Below, piece after piece: positions 30,671 through 39,637 of a DNA stretch of 64,000 bases. The position numbers and the translations under genes are program-made. Origin of the DNA: Bordetella sp. FB-8 (lineage in GTDB: Bacteria > Pseudomonadota > Gammaproteobacteria > Burkholderiales > Burkholderiaceae_B). How positions within the stretch are numbered: the first letter of the stretch is position 1; every line of letters starts with the position of its first letter. The stretch covers positions 3,178,633-3,242,632 of the forward strand of contig NZ_KB907784.1 in assembly GCF_000382185.1 (NCBI RefSeq), given 5' to 3'. A model generated the notes under the pieces. That model searched no databases. It was not told the origin of the DNA and saw only the letters and a list, made by a program, of their open reading frames with translations.

Positions 30671-31993
30671 TTGAAAATCCACTTGATTGCGTTGCGAGTC
30701 ATCGCCAACGTACTCGATCAAATCGAAGTCGCCCTCTGCGTATTCGATGATCAAGATCAGGCGGTGCTTTGGAACAATAGCTTTCTAACGTTTTTTCCAG
30801 AACACGCCGGGCATGTCTATGTGGGGGAGCATTACCGCGAAAACTTGAGGCGCTTCTACCGGACACGGCTGTCGCCTGAGGAAGCCCCGATGCTGGAGCG
30901 TTATGTCGAAGAAGGCGTCGCGCGCCATCTTGCCCAGCAGCAAGCTTTCGAATTCGATCATTGCGGCTTGCGAATGCGTGTGGCCTCGTTGGAGCTGGGC
31001 AGCATTGGACGCATCAGAGTATGGCGAAAAACGGCGCCCCTGGAGTCTATCGAGAGACATAGACCGTCCCGATCCGATAGTTCCATCGATGCCGCGGACG
31101 TTCTGGAAAATCTAGCCGATGGTGCCTTGGCAGTAGACCAGGAAGACCGTGCCCTATGGGCGAACCAGCGATTTCATAGTTTGTATGGACTGCCGTTTTC
31201 GATGAATGTGCAAGGCTGGCGTTTCGAGGCACTGTACGAAGCTGCGTGGCAGGATGCCGATCCTTCGAAAGAGTATCGGGAGGGTTTGCGCGTGCTGCGG
31301 GAGCGGCGCCGCTTTTCCGGCGCGCCTTACGAGCTTGCCTTGCCAGGTCGTCGTTGGGTGCGCGTTTTGGAGCAGATCAGCACGCGAGCGGATGGCCAGG
31401 GATACTCCACGCACGTCGACATCACTGCGTTCAAGCGGCAGCAAGACGCGCTGGAACGCCTTTCGTTGCGGCTGGAATTGTTGGCGATCACTGACGCCTT
31501 GACGGGACTGTCCAATCGGCGCCGTTTTGACGAGGCGCTCAAGAGCGAATGGCAGCGAGCCTGTCGCGATAACACTTCTTTGTCTCTTGTTTTGATCGAT
31601 GTCGACAACTTCAAGCGGATAAACGACGCGTATGGGCATCCCTACGGCGATGAAGTATTGAAAGCCTTGGCCCAACTGCTGATTCAGCACGCAGATGGGC
31701 CGGGAAGATTGATCGCCCGTTATGGCGGGGAAGAGTTTGCCGTGTTGTTACCAGGGGCTGTCCTGGATGAAGCCCAGGCGCTTGCTGAGCGTTTGCGGGT
31801 GCAGGTGCAGGCGGCGCTGTCGATGCTGGACCATGTCTCGGTTACGGTCACCATAAGTTGCGGCCTGAGCTGCGCTGCTCCGAGCGATCTGAGCGACAGA
31901 AGCGGCAGAAGCGACAGCCTGGTTGAACAGGCCGACGAGGCCCTGTACCGGGCCAAGCGCGCCGGACGCAACCGTGTGGTCTGTGCCCCGTGA
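30671..31993 (+). CDS. PAS-PAS-GGDEF diguanylate cyclase
   Basis: 440 residues without membrane segments. Two PAS-like sensor domains (around VLDQIEVALCVFDDQDQAVLW and VLENLADGALAVDQEDRALWAN, each within about residues 10-110 and 140-260) precede a GGDEF domain beginning at TDALTGLSNRRRF, with an intact GGEEF. The RxxD inhibitory site is absent (GPGRLIARYGGEEF). The start is uncertain: TTG at 30671 is the first start in the frame after a stop at 30614, and no ribosome binding site is clear. TATAAT at 30602-30607 may be its -10 element. Confidence 0.85.
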   Translation: MKIHLIALRVIANVLDQIEVALCVFDDQDQAVLWNNSFLTFFPEHAGHVYVGEHYRENLRRFYRTRLSPEEAPMLERYVEEGVARHLAQQQAFEFDHCGLRMRVASLELGSIGRIRVWRKTAPLESIERHRPSRSDSSIDAADVLENLADGALAVDQEDRALWANQRFHSLYGLPFSMNVQGWRFEALYEAAWQDADPSKEYREGLRVLRERRRFSGAPYELALPGRRWVRVLEQISTRADGQGYSTHVDITAFKRQQDALERLSLRLELLAITDALTGLSNRRRFDEALKSEWQRACRDNTSLSLVLIDVDNFKRINDAYGHPYGDEVLKALAQLLIQHADGPGRLIARYGGEEFAVLLPGAVLDEAQALAERLRVQVQAALSMLDHVSVTVTISCGLSCAAPSDLSDRSGRSDSLVEQADEALYRAKRAGRNRVVCAP

Positions 31994-31997
31994 AGGC

Positions 31998-33089
31998 TCA
32001 GAGATTGGCCACGCGCTTGCCGCTGTCGATTTCGAACCAGTGCATGGGATGCCGTCCGTCGGGTCCGAGGTCCAGCCGCGCTCCCGCCTGCAGCGGCGTT
32101 TCGGTCAGTTGTCGGGTCGTGCAACGCACGATCATCTGGTCGTTGCCGTAGCGGCAGTGCACCAATTGTTCCGAGCCCAGAGTCTCGATCATCTCGACCT
32201 CGGCTGACATGCCGCGGGTATTGAGGATCATGTATTCGGGCCGCAGGCCCAGGATCACCTTGCGGCCGCGCACGGCGGGCGGCACGCCGGTCGGCGGGAT
32301 GTCCAGCGGTAGGCCGCCATCTGCGGTCTGCATGGTGCCATCGCCGGCCACCTGGACCTGCATCAGGTTCATGGGCGGCGAGCCGATGAAGCCGGCCACG
32401 AAGACGGAGGCGGGCTTTTCGAACACCTCGATCGGCGTGCCGATCTGCTCGGGCACGCCCTGGTTCATGACGATCATGCGATGGGCCAGCGTCATGGCTT
32501 CGACCTGATCGTGCGTGACGTACAGGCTGGTGGTCTTCAGGCGCCGATGCAGCTTGAGGATCTCCAGGCGCATGGCCACACGCAGCTTGGCATCCAGGTT
32601 GGAGAGCGGCTCGTCGAAGAGGAAGACCTTGGGTTCGCGCACGATGGCGCGGCCCATGGCCACCCGCTGGCGCTGGCCGCCTGAAAGGGCTCGCGGGCGG
32701 CGGTCGAGCAGCTTTGACAACTCCAGGATCTCGGCGGCGGTGTCAACGCGCCGCTTGATTTCTTCCTTGGGTAGCTTGCGCAGCTTCAGGCCGTAGGCCA
32801 TGTTGTCGAACACGCTCATGTGCGGGTAAAGCGCGTAGTTCTGGAACACCATGGCGATGTCTCGGTCGGCGGGCTCCCGATCGTTCACCGTGGTGCCGTC
32901 GATCTGGATTTCGCCGCTGGTGATGCCTTCCAGGCCGGCGACCATGCGCATCAGCGTGGACTTGCCGCAGCCGGAAGGACCGACGATGACGATGAATTCG
33001 CCATCGGCGATCTCCATGTCGATGCCGTGAATCACCGCGATGTTGCCGGCGTAGGTCTTCTTGACGTTCTTGAAGCTCAGGGTGGACAT
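31998..33089 (-). CDS. ugpC: sn-glycerol-3-phosphate ABC transporter, ATP-binding protein UgpC
   Basis: 363 residues. The ATPase domain has Walker [10 protein letters not shown] (near residue 38), [15 protein letters not shown] (signature) and [16 protein letters not shown] (Walker B), followed by a MalK-like C-terminal TOBE regulatory domain. Together with the two permeases and UgpB directly upstream it forms the importer for glycerol-3-phosphate and its diesters. No ugpQ phosphodiesterase follows. The gene ends 4 bases from the convergent PAS-GGDEF gene. Confidence 0.94.
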   Translation of the reverse strand: MSTLSFKNVKKTYAGNIAVIHGIDMEIADGEFIVIVGPSGCGKSTLMRMVAGLEGITSGEIQIDGTTVNDREPADRDIAMVFQNYALYPHMSVFDNMAYGLKLRKLPKEEIKRRVDTAAEILELSKLLDRRPRALSGGQRQRVAMGRAIVREPKVFLFDEPLSNLDAKLRVAMRLEILKLHRRLKTTSLYVTHDQVEAMTLAHRMIVMNQGVPEQIGTPIEVFEKPASVFVAGFIGSPPMNLMQVQVAGDGTMQTADGGLPLDIPPTGVPPAVRGRKVILGLRPEYMILNTRGMSAEVEMIETLGSEQLVHCRYGNDQMIVRCTTRQLTETPLQAGARLDLGPDGRHPMHWFEIDSGKRVANL

Positions 33090-33113
33090 GAGTATGGGTA
33101 AGCGCTCAGATGA

Positions 33114-33956
33114 TTATTTTTCGGCGTCGACCAGGCCCTGCACGAACCATTTCTGCATAAGGATCACGACCAGCGCGGGCGGGATCATGGCGAGAATGGC
33201 GGTAGCCATGGTGATATTCCACTGCGTAACGTCGTCGCCGCCGGCGACCATGCGCCGTATGCCCACCACGATGGGATACATGTTTTCCTTGGTGGTGATA
33301 AGCAGCGGCCAGAGGTATTGGTTCCAGCCATAGATGAACTGAATGACGAACAGCGCCGCGATGCTGGTTTTGGATAGCGGCAGCAGAATGTCGTAGAAAA
33401 AGCGCATGGGGCCAGCCCCGTCGATGCGCGCCGCCTCGACCAGTTCGTCGGGAACAGTGAGAAAGAACTGGCGGAACAGGAAAGTGGCAGTAGCCGAGGC
33501 GATCAGCGGCAGGGCCAGGCCGGCATAGCTATTGAGCAGATGCAGATCGGCCACGACCTGGTAGGTGGGCGCGATGCGCACCTCGACCGGCAGCATCAAG
33601 GTGATGAAGATCATCCAGAAGCACAGCTTGCGGCCGGGAAAGCGGAAGTACACCACGGCGTAGGCCGAGACGATGGAAATGAGGATCTTGCCGATGGCGA
33701 TGGACAGCGCCATGATCAGGCTCACCCACAGCATGCGACCCACCGGCGCGGCGCCAGCCGAGTTGGCGGTGATCGCGGTGACGTAGTTGTCGACCATGTG
33801 CGAGCCGGGCAGCAGCGACATCGGCGCGTTGGCGACCTCCTGCGCGGTCTGCGTGGACGCGATGAAGGTCACGTACAGCGGGAAGGCCACGATGATCAAA
33901 CCGATGATCAGGATGGCGTGGGCCAGGAAATCGAGCCAGGGGCGGCGTTCTACCAT
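33114..33956 (-). CDS. ugpE: sn-glycerol-3-phosphate ABC transporter, permease UgpE
   Basis: 280 residues with six hydrophobic segments. The cytoplasmic [22 protein letters not shown] segment (split: [14 protein letters not shown], then YDILLPLS) is the EAA loop that docks onto the ATPase. It lies between ugpA and ugpC on the same strand with gaps of 41 and 24 bases. Confidence 0.93.
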   Translation of the reverse strand: MVERRPWLDFLAHAILIIGLIIVAFPLYVTFIASTQTAQEVANAPMSLLPGSHMVDNYVTAITANSAGAAPVGRMLWVSLIMALSIAIGKILISIVSAYAVVYFRFPGRKLCFWMIFITLMLPVEVRIAPTYQVVADLHLLNSYAGLALPLIASATATFLFRQFFLTVPDELVEAARIDGAGPMRFFYDILLPLSKTSIAALFVIQFIYGWNQYLWPLLITTKENMYPIVVGIRRMVAGGDDVTQWNITMATAILAMIPPALVVILMQKWFVQGLVDAEK

Positions 33957-33997
33957 GGGAGGCTAATCTAGTTCGTGGGCTGGGAGCCAGCAGGAGG

Positions 33998-34879
33998 TCA
34001 GTATTGGACCTTGCGATCGATATAGCGGAACTGCGCGATGGTCAGCAGGATGACGATGACCATCAGCACGACCGATTGCGCCGCCGACGAACTCAGGTTC
34101 AGCCCGTTGAAGCCGTCGTTGTATACCTTGTAGACCAGGATTTCGGTGGACGTGCCTGGGCCGCCCTGCGTGGTGGTGTCGATCACCGCAAAGGTATCGA
34201 AGAAGGCATAGATGACGTTGATCACCAGCAGGAAGAAGGTAGTGGGCGAGAGCAGGGGAAAGACAATGCTCCAGAAGCGGCGCGCGGGCGAGGCCCCGTC
34301 GATGGCGGCCGCTTCGAGCAGCGACTTGGGGATCGATTGCAGGCCTGCCAGGAAGAACAGGAAATTGTAGGAGATCTGTTTCCAGACCGCCGAGATGAGC
34401 ACCAGGATCATCGCGTCCGTGCTGTCCAGGCGGGGATTCCAGGGAATGCCCAGGCTCTCGAGCGCCACGGCCAGAATGCCCACCGAAGGCGAGAACAGAA
34501 AAAGCCAAAGCACGCCCACCACCGCGGGCGCCACGGCGTAGGGCCAGATGAGCAGGGTCTTGTAGATGCTGGCGCCGCGGATCACGCGGTTGGCCATCAC
34601 GGCCAGGAGCAATGCCAGGGACAGGCCGATGAAGGCCACCAGCACGGAGAAGACCGCGGTGGTTTCAAATGAATCGAGGTAAGCCGACTGCGAGAACAGG
34701 TCGGTAAAGTTTTCCAGGCCGACGAATTGCGTCGAAAGCCCGAATGCGTCCTGCAACTGCGTGGACTGCCAGATGGCTTCGCCGGCGGGCAGAAAGAAGA
34801 AGATGAACGTGACCAGCAACTGGGGCGCCAGCAGCAGATAAGGCAAGGTCTTGTGGCCGAAAACGACGCGTTTTTCCAT
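33998..34879 (-). CDS. ugpA: sn-glycerol-3-phosphate ABC transporter, permease UgpA
   Basis: 293 residues, six hydrophobic segments. The N terminus [21 protein letters not shown] and the EAA loop [22 protein letters not shown] (split: [22 protein letters not shown]) are typical. The gene is 135 bases downstream of ugpB, separated from it by a terminator-like hairpin that would lower permease relative to binding-protein expression. Confidence 0.93.
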   Translation of the reverse strand: MEKRVVFGHKTLPYLLLAPQLLVTFIFFFLPAGEAIWQSTQLQDAFGLSTQFVGLENFTDLFSQSAYLDSFETTAVFSVLVAFIGLSLALLLAVMANRVIRGASIYKTLLIWPYAVAPAVVGVLWLFLFSPSVGILAVALESLGIPWNPRLDSTDAMILVLISAVWKQISYNFLFFLAGLQSIPKSLLEAAAIDGASPARRFWSIVFPLLSPTTFFLLVINVIYAFFDTFAVIDTTTQGGPGTSTEILVYKVYNDGFNGLNLSSSAAQSVVLMVIVILLTIAQFRYIDRKVQY

Positions 34880-34967
34880 GGGATAAGCCGGGTTTCAGGG
34901 CGGGCCGGCGACCCGATTGCCGCAAGCATAACCGTAAAAACAAGCCGCCTATTCGATCAATAGAATT

Positions 34968-35003
34968 AAAAAACGAGCGGGTCTTCCCGTTGGGAAAACC
35001 CGC
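34968..35003 (-). terminator. Terminator/attenuator between ugpB and ugpA
   Basis: Read on the minus strand, GCGGGTTTTCCC (35003-34992) pairs with GGGAAGACCCGC (34988-34977), eleven of twelve bases, around a 3-base loop, followed by CTCG and six T (34973-34968). This is a well-formed intrinsic terminator placed inside the operon just after the ugpB stop. Confidence 0.75.
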
Positions 35004-35014
35004 CCGCGATGCAC

Positions 35015-36325
35015 TTACTTCACGCTTTGCTGGAACTTCGCGAGCAGCGCGTCGCCGCGCTTGGTCATGTCCTGCAGGCCAGCCTTGGCGGTCATTTTGC
35101 CCGACACGATGTTCTCGATGTCGGCATCCTCGATGTCGCGGATCTGCGGCAGGAAGCCCAGGCGCACGCCGCGCGATTGCGCGGTGGTCTTGACGTTCAA
35201 CTGCTGCACGCCCACCTCGGTGCCCGGATTCTTGTCGTAAAAGCCTTGCTGCTTGGTCAGCTCATAGGCAGCCTTGGTCACGGGCACATAGCCGGTGGCC
35301 TGGTGCCATTGCGCCGCGACCTCGGGGCTGGACAGGTACTTGAAGAACTTGGTGATTCCCTTGTAGACCTCGGGCGACTTGTGGGAGAAGACCCACAGCG
35401 AAGCACCGCCGATGATGGCATTTTGCGGTGCGCCCTTGACGTCGGCGTAGTAGGGCAGGGTCGAGATGCCGAACTTGAACTTGGCGTTCTGCACCAGGCT
35501 GGCGCGCAGACCCGACGACCCGGTGATCATGGCGCACTTGCCGCTTACGAAGAGCGCGTTGGGATCGTCGCCGCGGCCGCCGTACATGAAGATGCCTTCC
35601 TTGGCCCATTTGGCCAGGTTCTGCATGTGGCGCAGGACCAGCGGATTGTCGATGGCCAGGCGCGCGCCCAGGCCGCCAAAGCCGTTGTTTTCAGTGGCGT
35701 AGGGGATGTTGTGCCAGGCCGAGAAGGTCTCTAGCTGGATCCACGAGGGCCAGCTGGTGGTGTAGCCGCACTGCATGCCGGCAGCCTTGAGCTTGGCGCC
35801 GTCGGCAGCCAGTTCTTCCCAGGTCTTGGGCGGCTTATTGGGATCCAATCCGGCTTTCTGGAAGGCGTCCTTGTTGTAGTAGAACACCGCGGTCGAGCTG
35901 TTGAAGGGCATCGACTCCAGCTTGCCGTCGTTGGTCGAGTAGTAGCTCGCCACCGCGCCGATGAAGGTCTTGGGGTTGATCGGATCGCCGGCCTTCTCGG
36001 ACATCTGTTGTACCGGCACGACAGCGCCCTTGGCGGCCATCATGGTTGCGGTGCCGACTTCGAACACCTGGAGGATGTCGGGGGCGCTGCCCGCGCGGAA
36101 CGCGGCGATGCCGGCGTTCATGGTTTCGTTGTAGCTGCCTTTATAGACAGACTTGACGTCGTATTCGGGGTTGGCCTTGTTGAAGGCGGCGACAATGGCG
36201 TTCACGCGGTCGCCAAGCGGGCCTTCCATCGCGTGCCAGAACGAGATTTCGGTGACGGCCTGAGCCGAGGTGGCGGTGAGCGCGCCGGCGATGGCCAGAG
36301 CGGTGGCCAGACGTGAGAATCGCAT
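35015..36325 (-). CDS. ugpB: sn-glycerol-3-phosphate-binding periplasmic protein UgpB
   Basis: 436 residues, extracellular solute-binding family 1. A signal peptide with AIAGALTATSAQA is visible, and the mature N terminus VTEISFWHAMEGPLGDRVN is UgpB-like. The start MRFSRLA (codon 36323-36325) is preceded by AAGGAGGAAG on the minus strand. It heads the ugpB-A-E-C operon; a candidate Pho box lies about 100 bases upstream. Confidence 0.94.
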   Translation of the reverse strand: MRFSRLATALAIAGALTATSAQAVTEISFWHAMEGPLGDRVNAIVAAFNKANPEYDVKSVYKGSYNETMNAGIAAFRAGSAPDILQVFEVGTATMMAAKGAVVPVQQMSEKAGDPINPKTFIGAVASYYSTNDGKLESMPFNSSTAVFYYNKDAFQKAGLDPNKPPKTWEELAADGAKLKAAGMQCGYTTSWPSWIQLETFSAWHNIPYATENNGFGGLGARLAIDNPLVLRHMQNLAKWAKEGIFMYGGRGDDPNALFVSGKCAMITGSSGLRASLVQNAKFKFGISTLPYYADVKGAPQNAIIGGASLWVFSHKSPEVYKGITKFFKYLSSPEVAAQWHQATGYVPVTKAAYELTKQQGFYDKNPGTEVGVQQLNVKTTAQSRGVRLGFLPQIRDIEDADIENIVSGKMTAKAGLQDMTKRGDALLAKFQQSVK

Positions 36326-36423
36326 TGCAACTTCCTCCTTGTGATGGCCGGCGCGGCGCGGGTTGCGGCGCGAACGGCGAGAGCTTGTGCCTAGGCCCGG
36401 TCGGGTCCCGATGCAGGCTGGCA

Positions 36424-36445
36424 CTTTATGAATTGTTTATGACAA
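36424..36445 (-). promoter_or_regulatory. Candidate Pho box upstream of ugpB
   Basis: Read on the minus strand, TTGTCAT-AAAC (36445-36435) is followed directly by AATTCAT-AAAG (36434-36424): two 7-base units with 4-base AT-rich linkers at an 11-base period, the architecture of PhoB sites (consensus unit CTGTCAT). The first unit matches 6 of 7, the second 4 of 7. ugp operons are PhoB targets in enterobacteria. The rest of the 308-base ugpB/proC gap is AT-rich near 36530-36580 and otherwise unremarkable. Confidence 0.5.
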
Positions 36446-36594
36446 CGGCGTGACTTTCACACCGGGGCGCTGGGCTGTCAATGGACTTTTTTCGCCGCGC
36501 CAACAGGCGTTTCAGCGGCATTCTGAGGCTTAATGCTTAAAATTTACTGAATTTAATTTGAATAAAATCGGGTTTACGGAATGGAAACTCGGGA

Positions 36595-36624
36595 TTACTG
36601 GATAAACAGGGCGGGTATTAGAAT
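36595..36624 (+). promoter_or_regulatory. Possible proC promoter
   Basis: TTACTG (36595-36600) and TAGAAT (36619-36624) are separated by 18 bases. Transcription would start only a few bases before the proC ATG at 36634, giving a very short or absent leader, and no ribosome binding site is seen. Low certainty. Confidence 0.3.
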
Positions 36625-36633
36625 TCTTTCACT

Positions 36634-37464
36634 ATGGATAACCTCACTCTCGCATTCATCGGCGGCGGCAATATGGCCGCGGCTCTGGCTTCCGGTCTGG
36701 CGGGCAAGATCTGCGCGGCCGGCGACATCCACGTCCTCGACATTAACGAAGCCGGGCACGAGGCCTGGCGCGCACGCGGCATGACCACGGCGGTCCGGCC
36801 GGACGAGGCGCTGCGTCGCTGCAAGGCCTGGGTCTATGCGGTCAAGCCTCAGCACATGCGCGAGGCGGTATTGCAAAGCCGACCCTGGCTGGCGCCCGAT
36901 ACCCTGGTCATCAGTATCGCGGCCGGCATCCGTGCCGACACCTTGGCCGGCTGGCTCGGCGAGGCGGGCCAACCGTGGCAGCGGCTGGTGCGCTGCATGC
37001 CCAACACACCCGCGCTGGTAGGGGCGGGCATAACGGGCCTGGCGGCGATGCCGGGCGTGAACGAGGCCGACCGCTCGCTGGCGGCCCGCCTTCTAAAGTC
37101 GGTGGGAGACGTGGTGTGGGTGGACGGCGACGCAGGCCTGGATGCGGTTACGGCTGTTTCGGGTAGCGGCCCGGCCTATGTGTTCCTGCTGCTAGAAGCC
37201 CTGGCCGCGGCCGGGCAGGCAGTGGGGCTGACCGAGGCGCAGGCGCGGCAGCTGGCCCTGGCTACGGTGGCCGGCGCGGCCAAGCTGGCGGGACAGTCCG
37301 CCGACACGCCGGCGATCCTGCGCGAGAAAGTGACGTCCAAGGGCGGTACGACGGCGGCGGCCCTGGAGGTCTTCAAACAAGCGGGGTTTGCCGACATCGT
37401 ACGCAACGCGGTGCAAGCGGCGGCACACCGCTCGCGGGAGTTGGCCGAAGATTTCGGCAAATAG
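36634..37464 (+). CDS. proC: Pyrroline-5-carboxylate reductase
   Basis: Last step of proline synthesis, NAD(P)H dependent; 276 residues. LAFIGGGNMAAALASGL at the N terminus binds the dinucleotide, RCMPNTPALVGAGITGL follows, and the C-terminal AVSGSGPAYVFLLLEAL and REKVTSKGGTTAAALE are signature segments. It stands alone, divergent from ugpB. Confidence 0.95.
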   Translation: MDNLTLAFIGGGNMAAALASGLAGKICAAGDIHVLDINEAGHEAWRARGMTTAVRPDEALRRCKAWVYAVKPQHMREAVLQSRPWLAPDTLVISIAAGIRADTLAGWLGEAGQPWQRLVRCMPNTPALVGAGITGLAAMPGVNEADRSLAARLLKSVGDVVWVDGDAGLDAVTAVSGSGPAYVFLLLEALAAAGQAVGLTEAQARQLALATVAGAAKLAGQSADTPAILREKVTSKGGTTAAALEVFKQAGFADIVRNAVQAAAHRSRELAEDFGK

Positions 37465-37568
37465 GCAGCCGTCTCGCAAAACGCAAGATAACGCATGCTG
37501 GGGCCAGTGCCATTAAGCCATCTAACACCGCAACCCCACACTTGGCTAATTCAGTAAATGTCAAACAC

Positions 37569-37586
37569 CTGCCGGCATCCCGGCAG
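37569..37586 (+). other. Hairpin in the leader of the four-repeat membrane protein gene
   Basis: CTGCCGG (37569-37575) pairs perfectly with CCGGCAG (37580-37586) around CATC, in the 210-base gap after proC. No T tract follows directly. It may terminate proC or belong to a structured leader; no known riboswitch class was recognised. Confidence 0.35.
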
Positions 37587-37655
37587 AGCCGGGGGCAACC
37601 TATGCCTGAGCTAATTTTGGCCGGACAGACTGGTTCCCGAACGCACTTATTTCCA

Positions 37656-37693
37656 ATGAAAACATTTACTGAAAATGAAAACATCCACTGAAC
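37656..37693 (+). repeat. 19-base tandem duplication across the start codon
   Basis: Two adjacent 19-base units, 37656-37674 and 37675-37693, each begin ATGAAAACAT and end ACTGAA plus one base; 16 of 19 positions agree. The second ATG (37675) starts the downstream gene. The first opens an 11-codon frame that ends at TGA 37689-37691, out of frame with the gene and overlapping its start. Confidence 0.8.
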
Positions 37694-38433
37694 AAGTTCT
37701 GGCCAAAGTTCCCGAAATTACGCTGGTTTTCTGGCTTATCAAGATCGCCGCCACCACGCTCGGCGAAACCGGCGGCGATGCGGTTTCGATGTCCATGAAT
37801 CTGGGCTATCTGCTCAGCACGGGCATCTTCGCGGCGATCTTTCTGGCCTCAGTCACCGCGCAGGTCAGGGCCAAAGAGTTCCATCCCTTCCTTTATTGGA
37901 TCACCATCATCGCCACCACCACGGTCGGCACGACCATGGCTGATTTCGCGGACCGATCGCTTGGAATCGGATACGCCGGCGGATCAAGCCTTCTGCTTGC
38001 CTTGCTGCTGGGCTCGCTGTTCGTCTGGCATCGCACCCTCGGCTCTGTATCGGTGAGCACCGTCAGTTCGCCCAAGGCGGAAGTCTTTTATTGGGTAACG
38101 ATCATGTTCTCCCAGACGTTGGGTACGGCCCTGGGCGATTGGACTGCCGATACGGCTGGCCTTGGCTATACCGGAGCGGCCCTCGTGTTCGGCGGACTGC
38201 TTGCGCTGCTCGTGGCAGCCTACTACTGGACCCGCGTGTCCCGGACATTGCTGTTCTGGGCCGCGTTTATTTTGACTCGCCCGTTGGGCGCGGTGGTCGG
38301 CGATTTTCTGGACAAGCCACTGAACGCGGGAGGTTTAGCGCTGAGCCGTTATTGGGCATCGGCCGCGCTGCTTGCTTTCATGCTGGCTGCGGTCTTGCTG
38401 TTCAGGCAGCGGGCAGCCCGTACGGCACATTGA
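37675..38433 (+). CDS. COG4705-type integral membrane protein with four internal repeats
   Basis: 252 residues, mostly membrane-embedded with about eight hydrophobic segments. Four related units each carry a glycine-led acidic motif: GETGGD (30-35), GTTMAD (85-90), GTALGD (150-155) and GAVVGD (205-210), three of them inside a W-x-T/A-x-I segment followed by a Gly/Leu/Tyr-rich helix. It resembles the uncharacterised COG4705 membrane family as far as I recall; no function is known to me. The regularly spaced acidic residues in the membrane suggest ion handling, which is inference. Confidence 0.75.
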   Translation: MKTSTEQVLAKVPEITLVFWLIKIAATTLGETGGDAVSMSMNLGYLLSTGIFAAIFLASVTAQVRAKEFHPFLYWITIIATTTVGTTMADFADRSLGIGYAGGSSLLLALLLGSLFVWHRTLGSVSVSTVSSPKAEVFYWVTIMFSQTLGTALGDWTADTAGLGYTGAALVFGGLLALLVAAYYWTRVSRTLLFWAAFILTRPLGAVVGDFLDKPLNAGGLALSRYWASAALLAFMLAAVLLFRQRAARTAH

Positions 38434-38499
38434 ACGAAGGGCAATGCGGCCAGCCTCGTTTCAAGGACAGGCTGGCCGCACAGGCGCGGCGATTCTGTT

Positions 38500-39114
38500 T
38501 TATTCCAGTCCTTCCGCTTTGAGCGCGGCCGCGACACCGGAATCGGCCTTCATGCGCGCGTTGAACTTGGGCAGGTTGGCCAGGCCCGACAGGTCGATTT
38601 TCATGGCCTGGGCCCAGCGCAGCACCACGAAGAGATAGGCGTCCGCAGCGGTGCGCTTGGCGCCGGTCAGATAGTCGCGGCCTTCGAGACGGCCGTCGAG
38701 CATGGTGAAGTAGCCGAGCAGAATCTTGGCGGCCGAGGCCGCGAGTTCTTGCTGGGCCGCCGCGTCGGACACGAAGCGCGCGGGACCGAAAACCAGGCTG
38801 AAGGTTCGATGCAGGTCGGAGTTGATGAAGGCCAGCCAGCGCATGGTTTCGGCCAGGCTCTGGGGTGTTCCGTCGCCCAGCAGGCCCGCCTCGGGGTGCT
38901 TTGCGGACAAGTAGGAAAGGATGGCGAGGTTCTGGTTCAGGTCGAAGTCGCCATCGCTGATCGCCGGCACCGAGCCCATGGGGTTGATCTTGAGGTAATC
39001 CGGGGCCTTGATGGCCTGGCGGTCCATTTTCTGGGCTTCAAAGGGCTTGCCTATCCACTGCAGCGCGATGTGAATGGTGAGCGAGCAGGCGCCGGGCAAG
39101 TAATACAGCTTCAT
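38500..39114 (-). CDS. Glutathione S-transferase, bacterial beta-class type
   Basis: 204 residues. The N-terminal thioredoxin-like domain begins KLYYLPGACSLTIHIAL with Cys10, the residue used by bacterial beta-class enzymes, and has the NPMGSVPAI segment with the cis-proline. The all-helical C-terminal domain contains YLTGAKRTAADAYLFVVLRWA. It conjugates or reduces electrophiles with glutathione; the substrate is unknown. Confidence 0.9.
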   Translation of the reverse strand: MKLYYLPGACSLTIHIALQWIGKPFEAQKMDRQAIKAPDYLKINPMGSVPAISDGDFDLNQNLAILSYLSAKHPEAGLLGDGTPQSLAETMRWLAFINSDLHRTFSLVFGPARFVSDAAAQQELAASAAKILLGYFTMLDGRLEGRDYLTGAKRTAADAYLFVVLRWAQAMKIDLSGLANLPKFNARMKADSGVAAALKAEGLE

Positions 39115-39199
39115 GATCTATCTCCTGTGGCATGAACATGCTGCCCGGTATGGTACGCCCTCGGGCGGTCGCTTGCAGGACGGCGCACATGTCACCGAT

Positions 39200-39580
39200 T
39201 CATTGCGGAGCACGCCATACCGCCCAGGCCGTCATGGCCCAGGCCAGCAGGAAGGCCAGGCCGCCCAGCGGCGTAACCGCACCGAGCCAGCGGATGCCGG
39301 TCAGGGCGAGCATGTAGAGGCTGCCCGAGAACAGCACGATGCCGGCAAACATCAGCCACCCCGCGGCCCAGAGCAGACGGGCCTGCGGATGGCGGGCGCG
39401 CAGCCAGGCCACGGCGAATAGACCCAACGCATGGATGAGGTGATATTGCACGCCGGTCTGCCAGACGCCGAGCATGTCGGCATCGATGCGGCCCTTGAGG
39501 CCATGCGCGCCGAAGGCGCCGGCGGCGACGGCGACGATCATGCATAGCGCGGCCAGCACGCAGAGTTGACGTTCGGTCAT
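39200..39580 (-). CDS. DUF423 family membrane protein
   Basis: 126 residues with four hydrophobic segments. GAFGAHGLKGRIDADMLGVWQTGVQYHLIHALGL (split: GAFGAHGLKGR, WQTGVQYHLIHALGL) and the FSGSLYMLALTG segment are hallmark DUF423 sequences. The start MTERQLCV (codon 39578-39580) is chosen because sequence upstream in the frame is antisense to the antiporter gene. Function unknown. Confidence 0.88.
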   Translation of the reverse strand: MTERQLCVLAALCMIVAVAAGAFGAHGLKGRIDADMLGVWQTGVQYHLIHALGLFAVAWLRARHPQARLLWAAGWLMFAGIVLFSGSLYMLALTGIRWLGAVTPLGGLAFLLAWAMTAWAVWRAPQ

Positions 39581-39637
39581 GACAGGGATGGAAGTGAAGA
39601 CAAACCCATTATGATGCGGAAATTCAACGGAGGCCGA

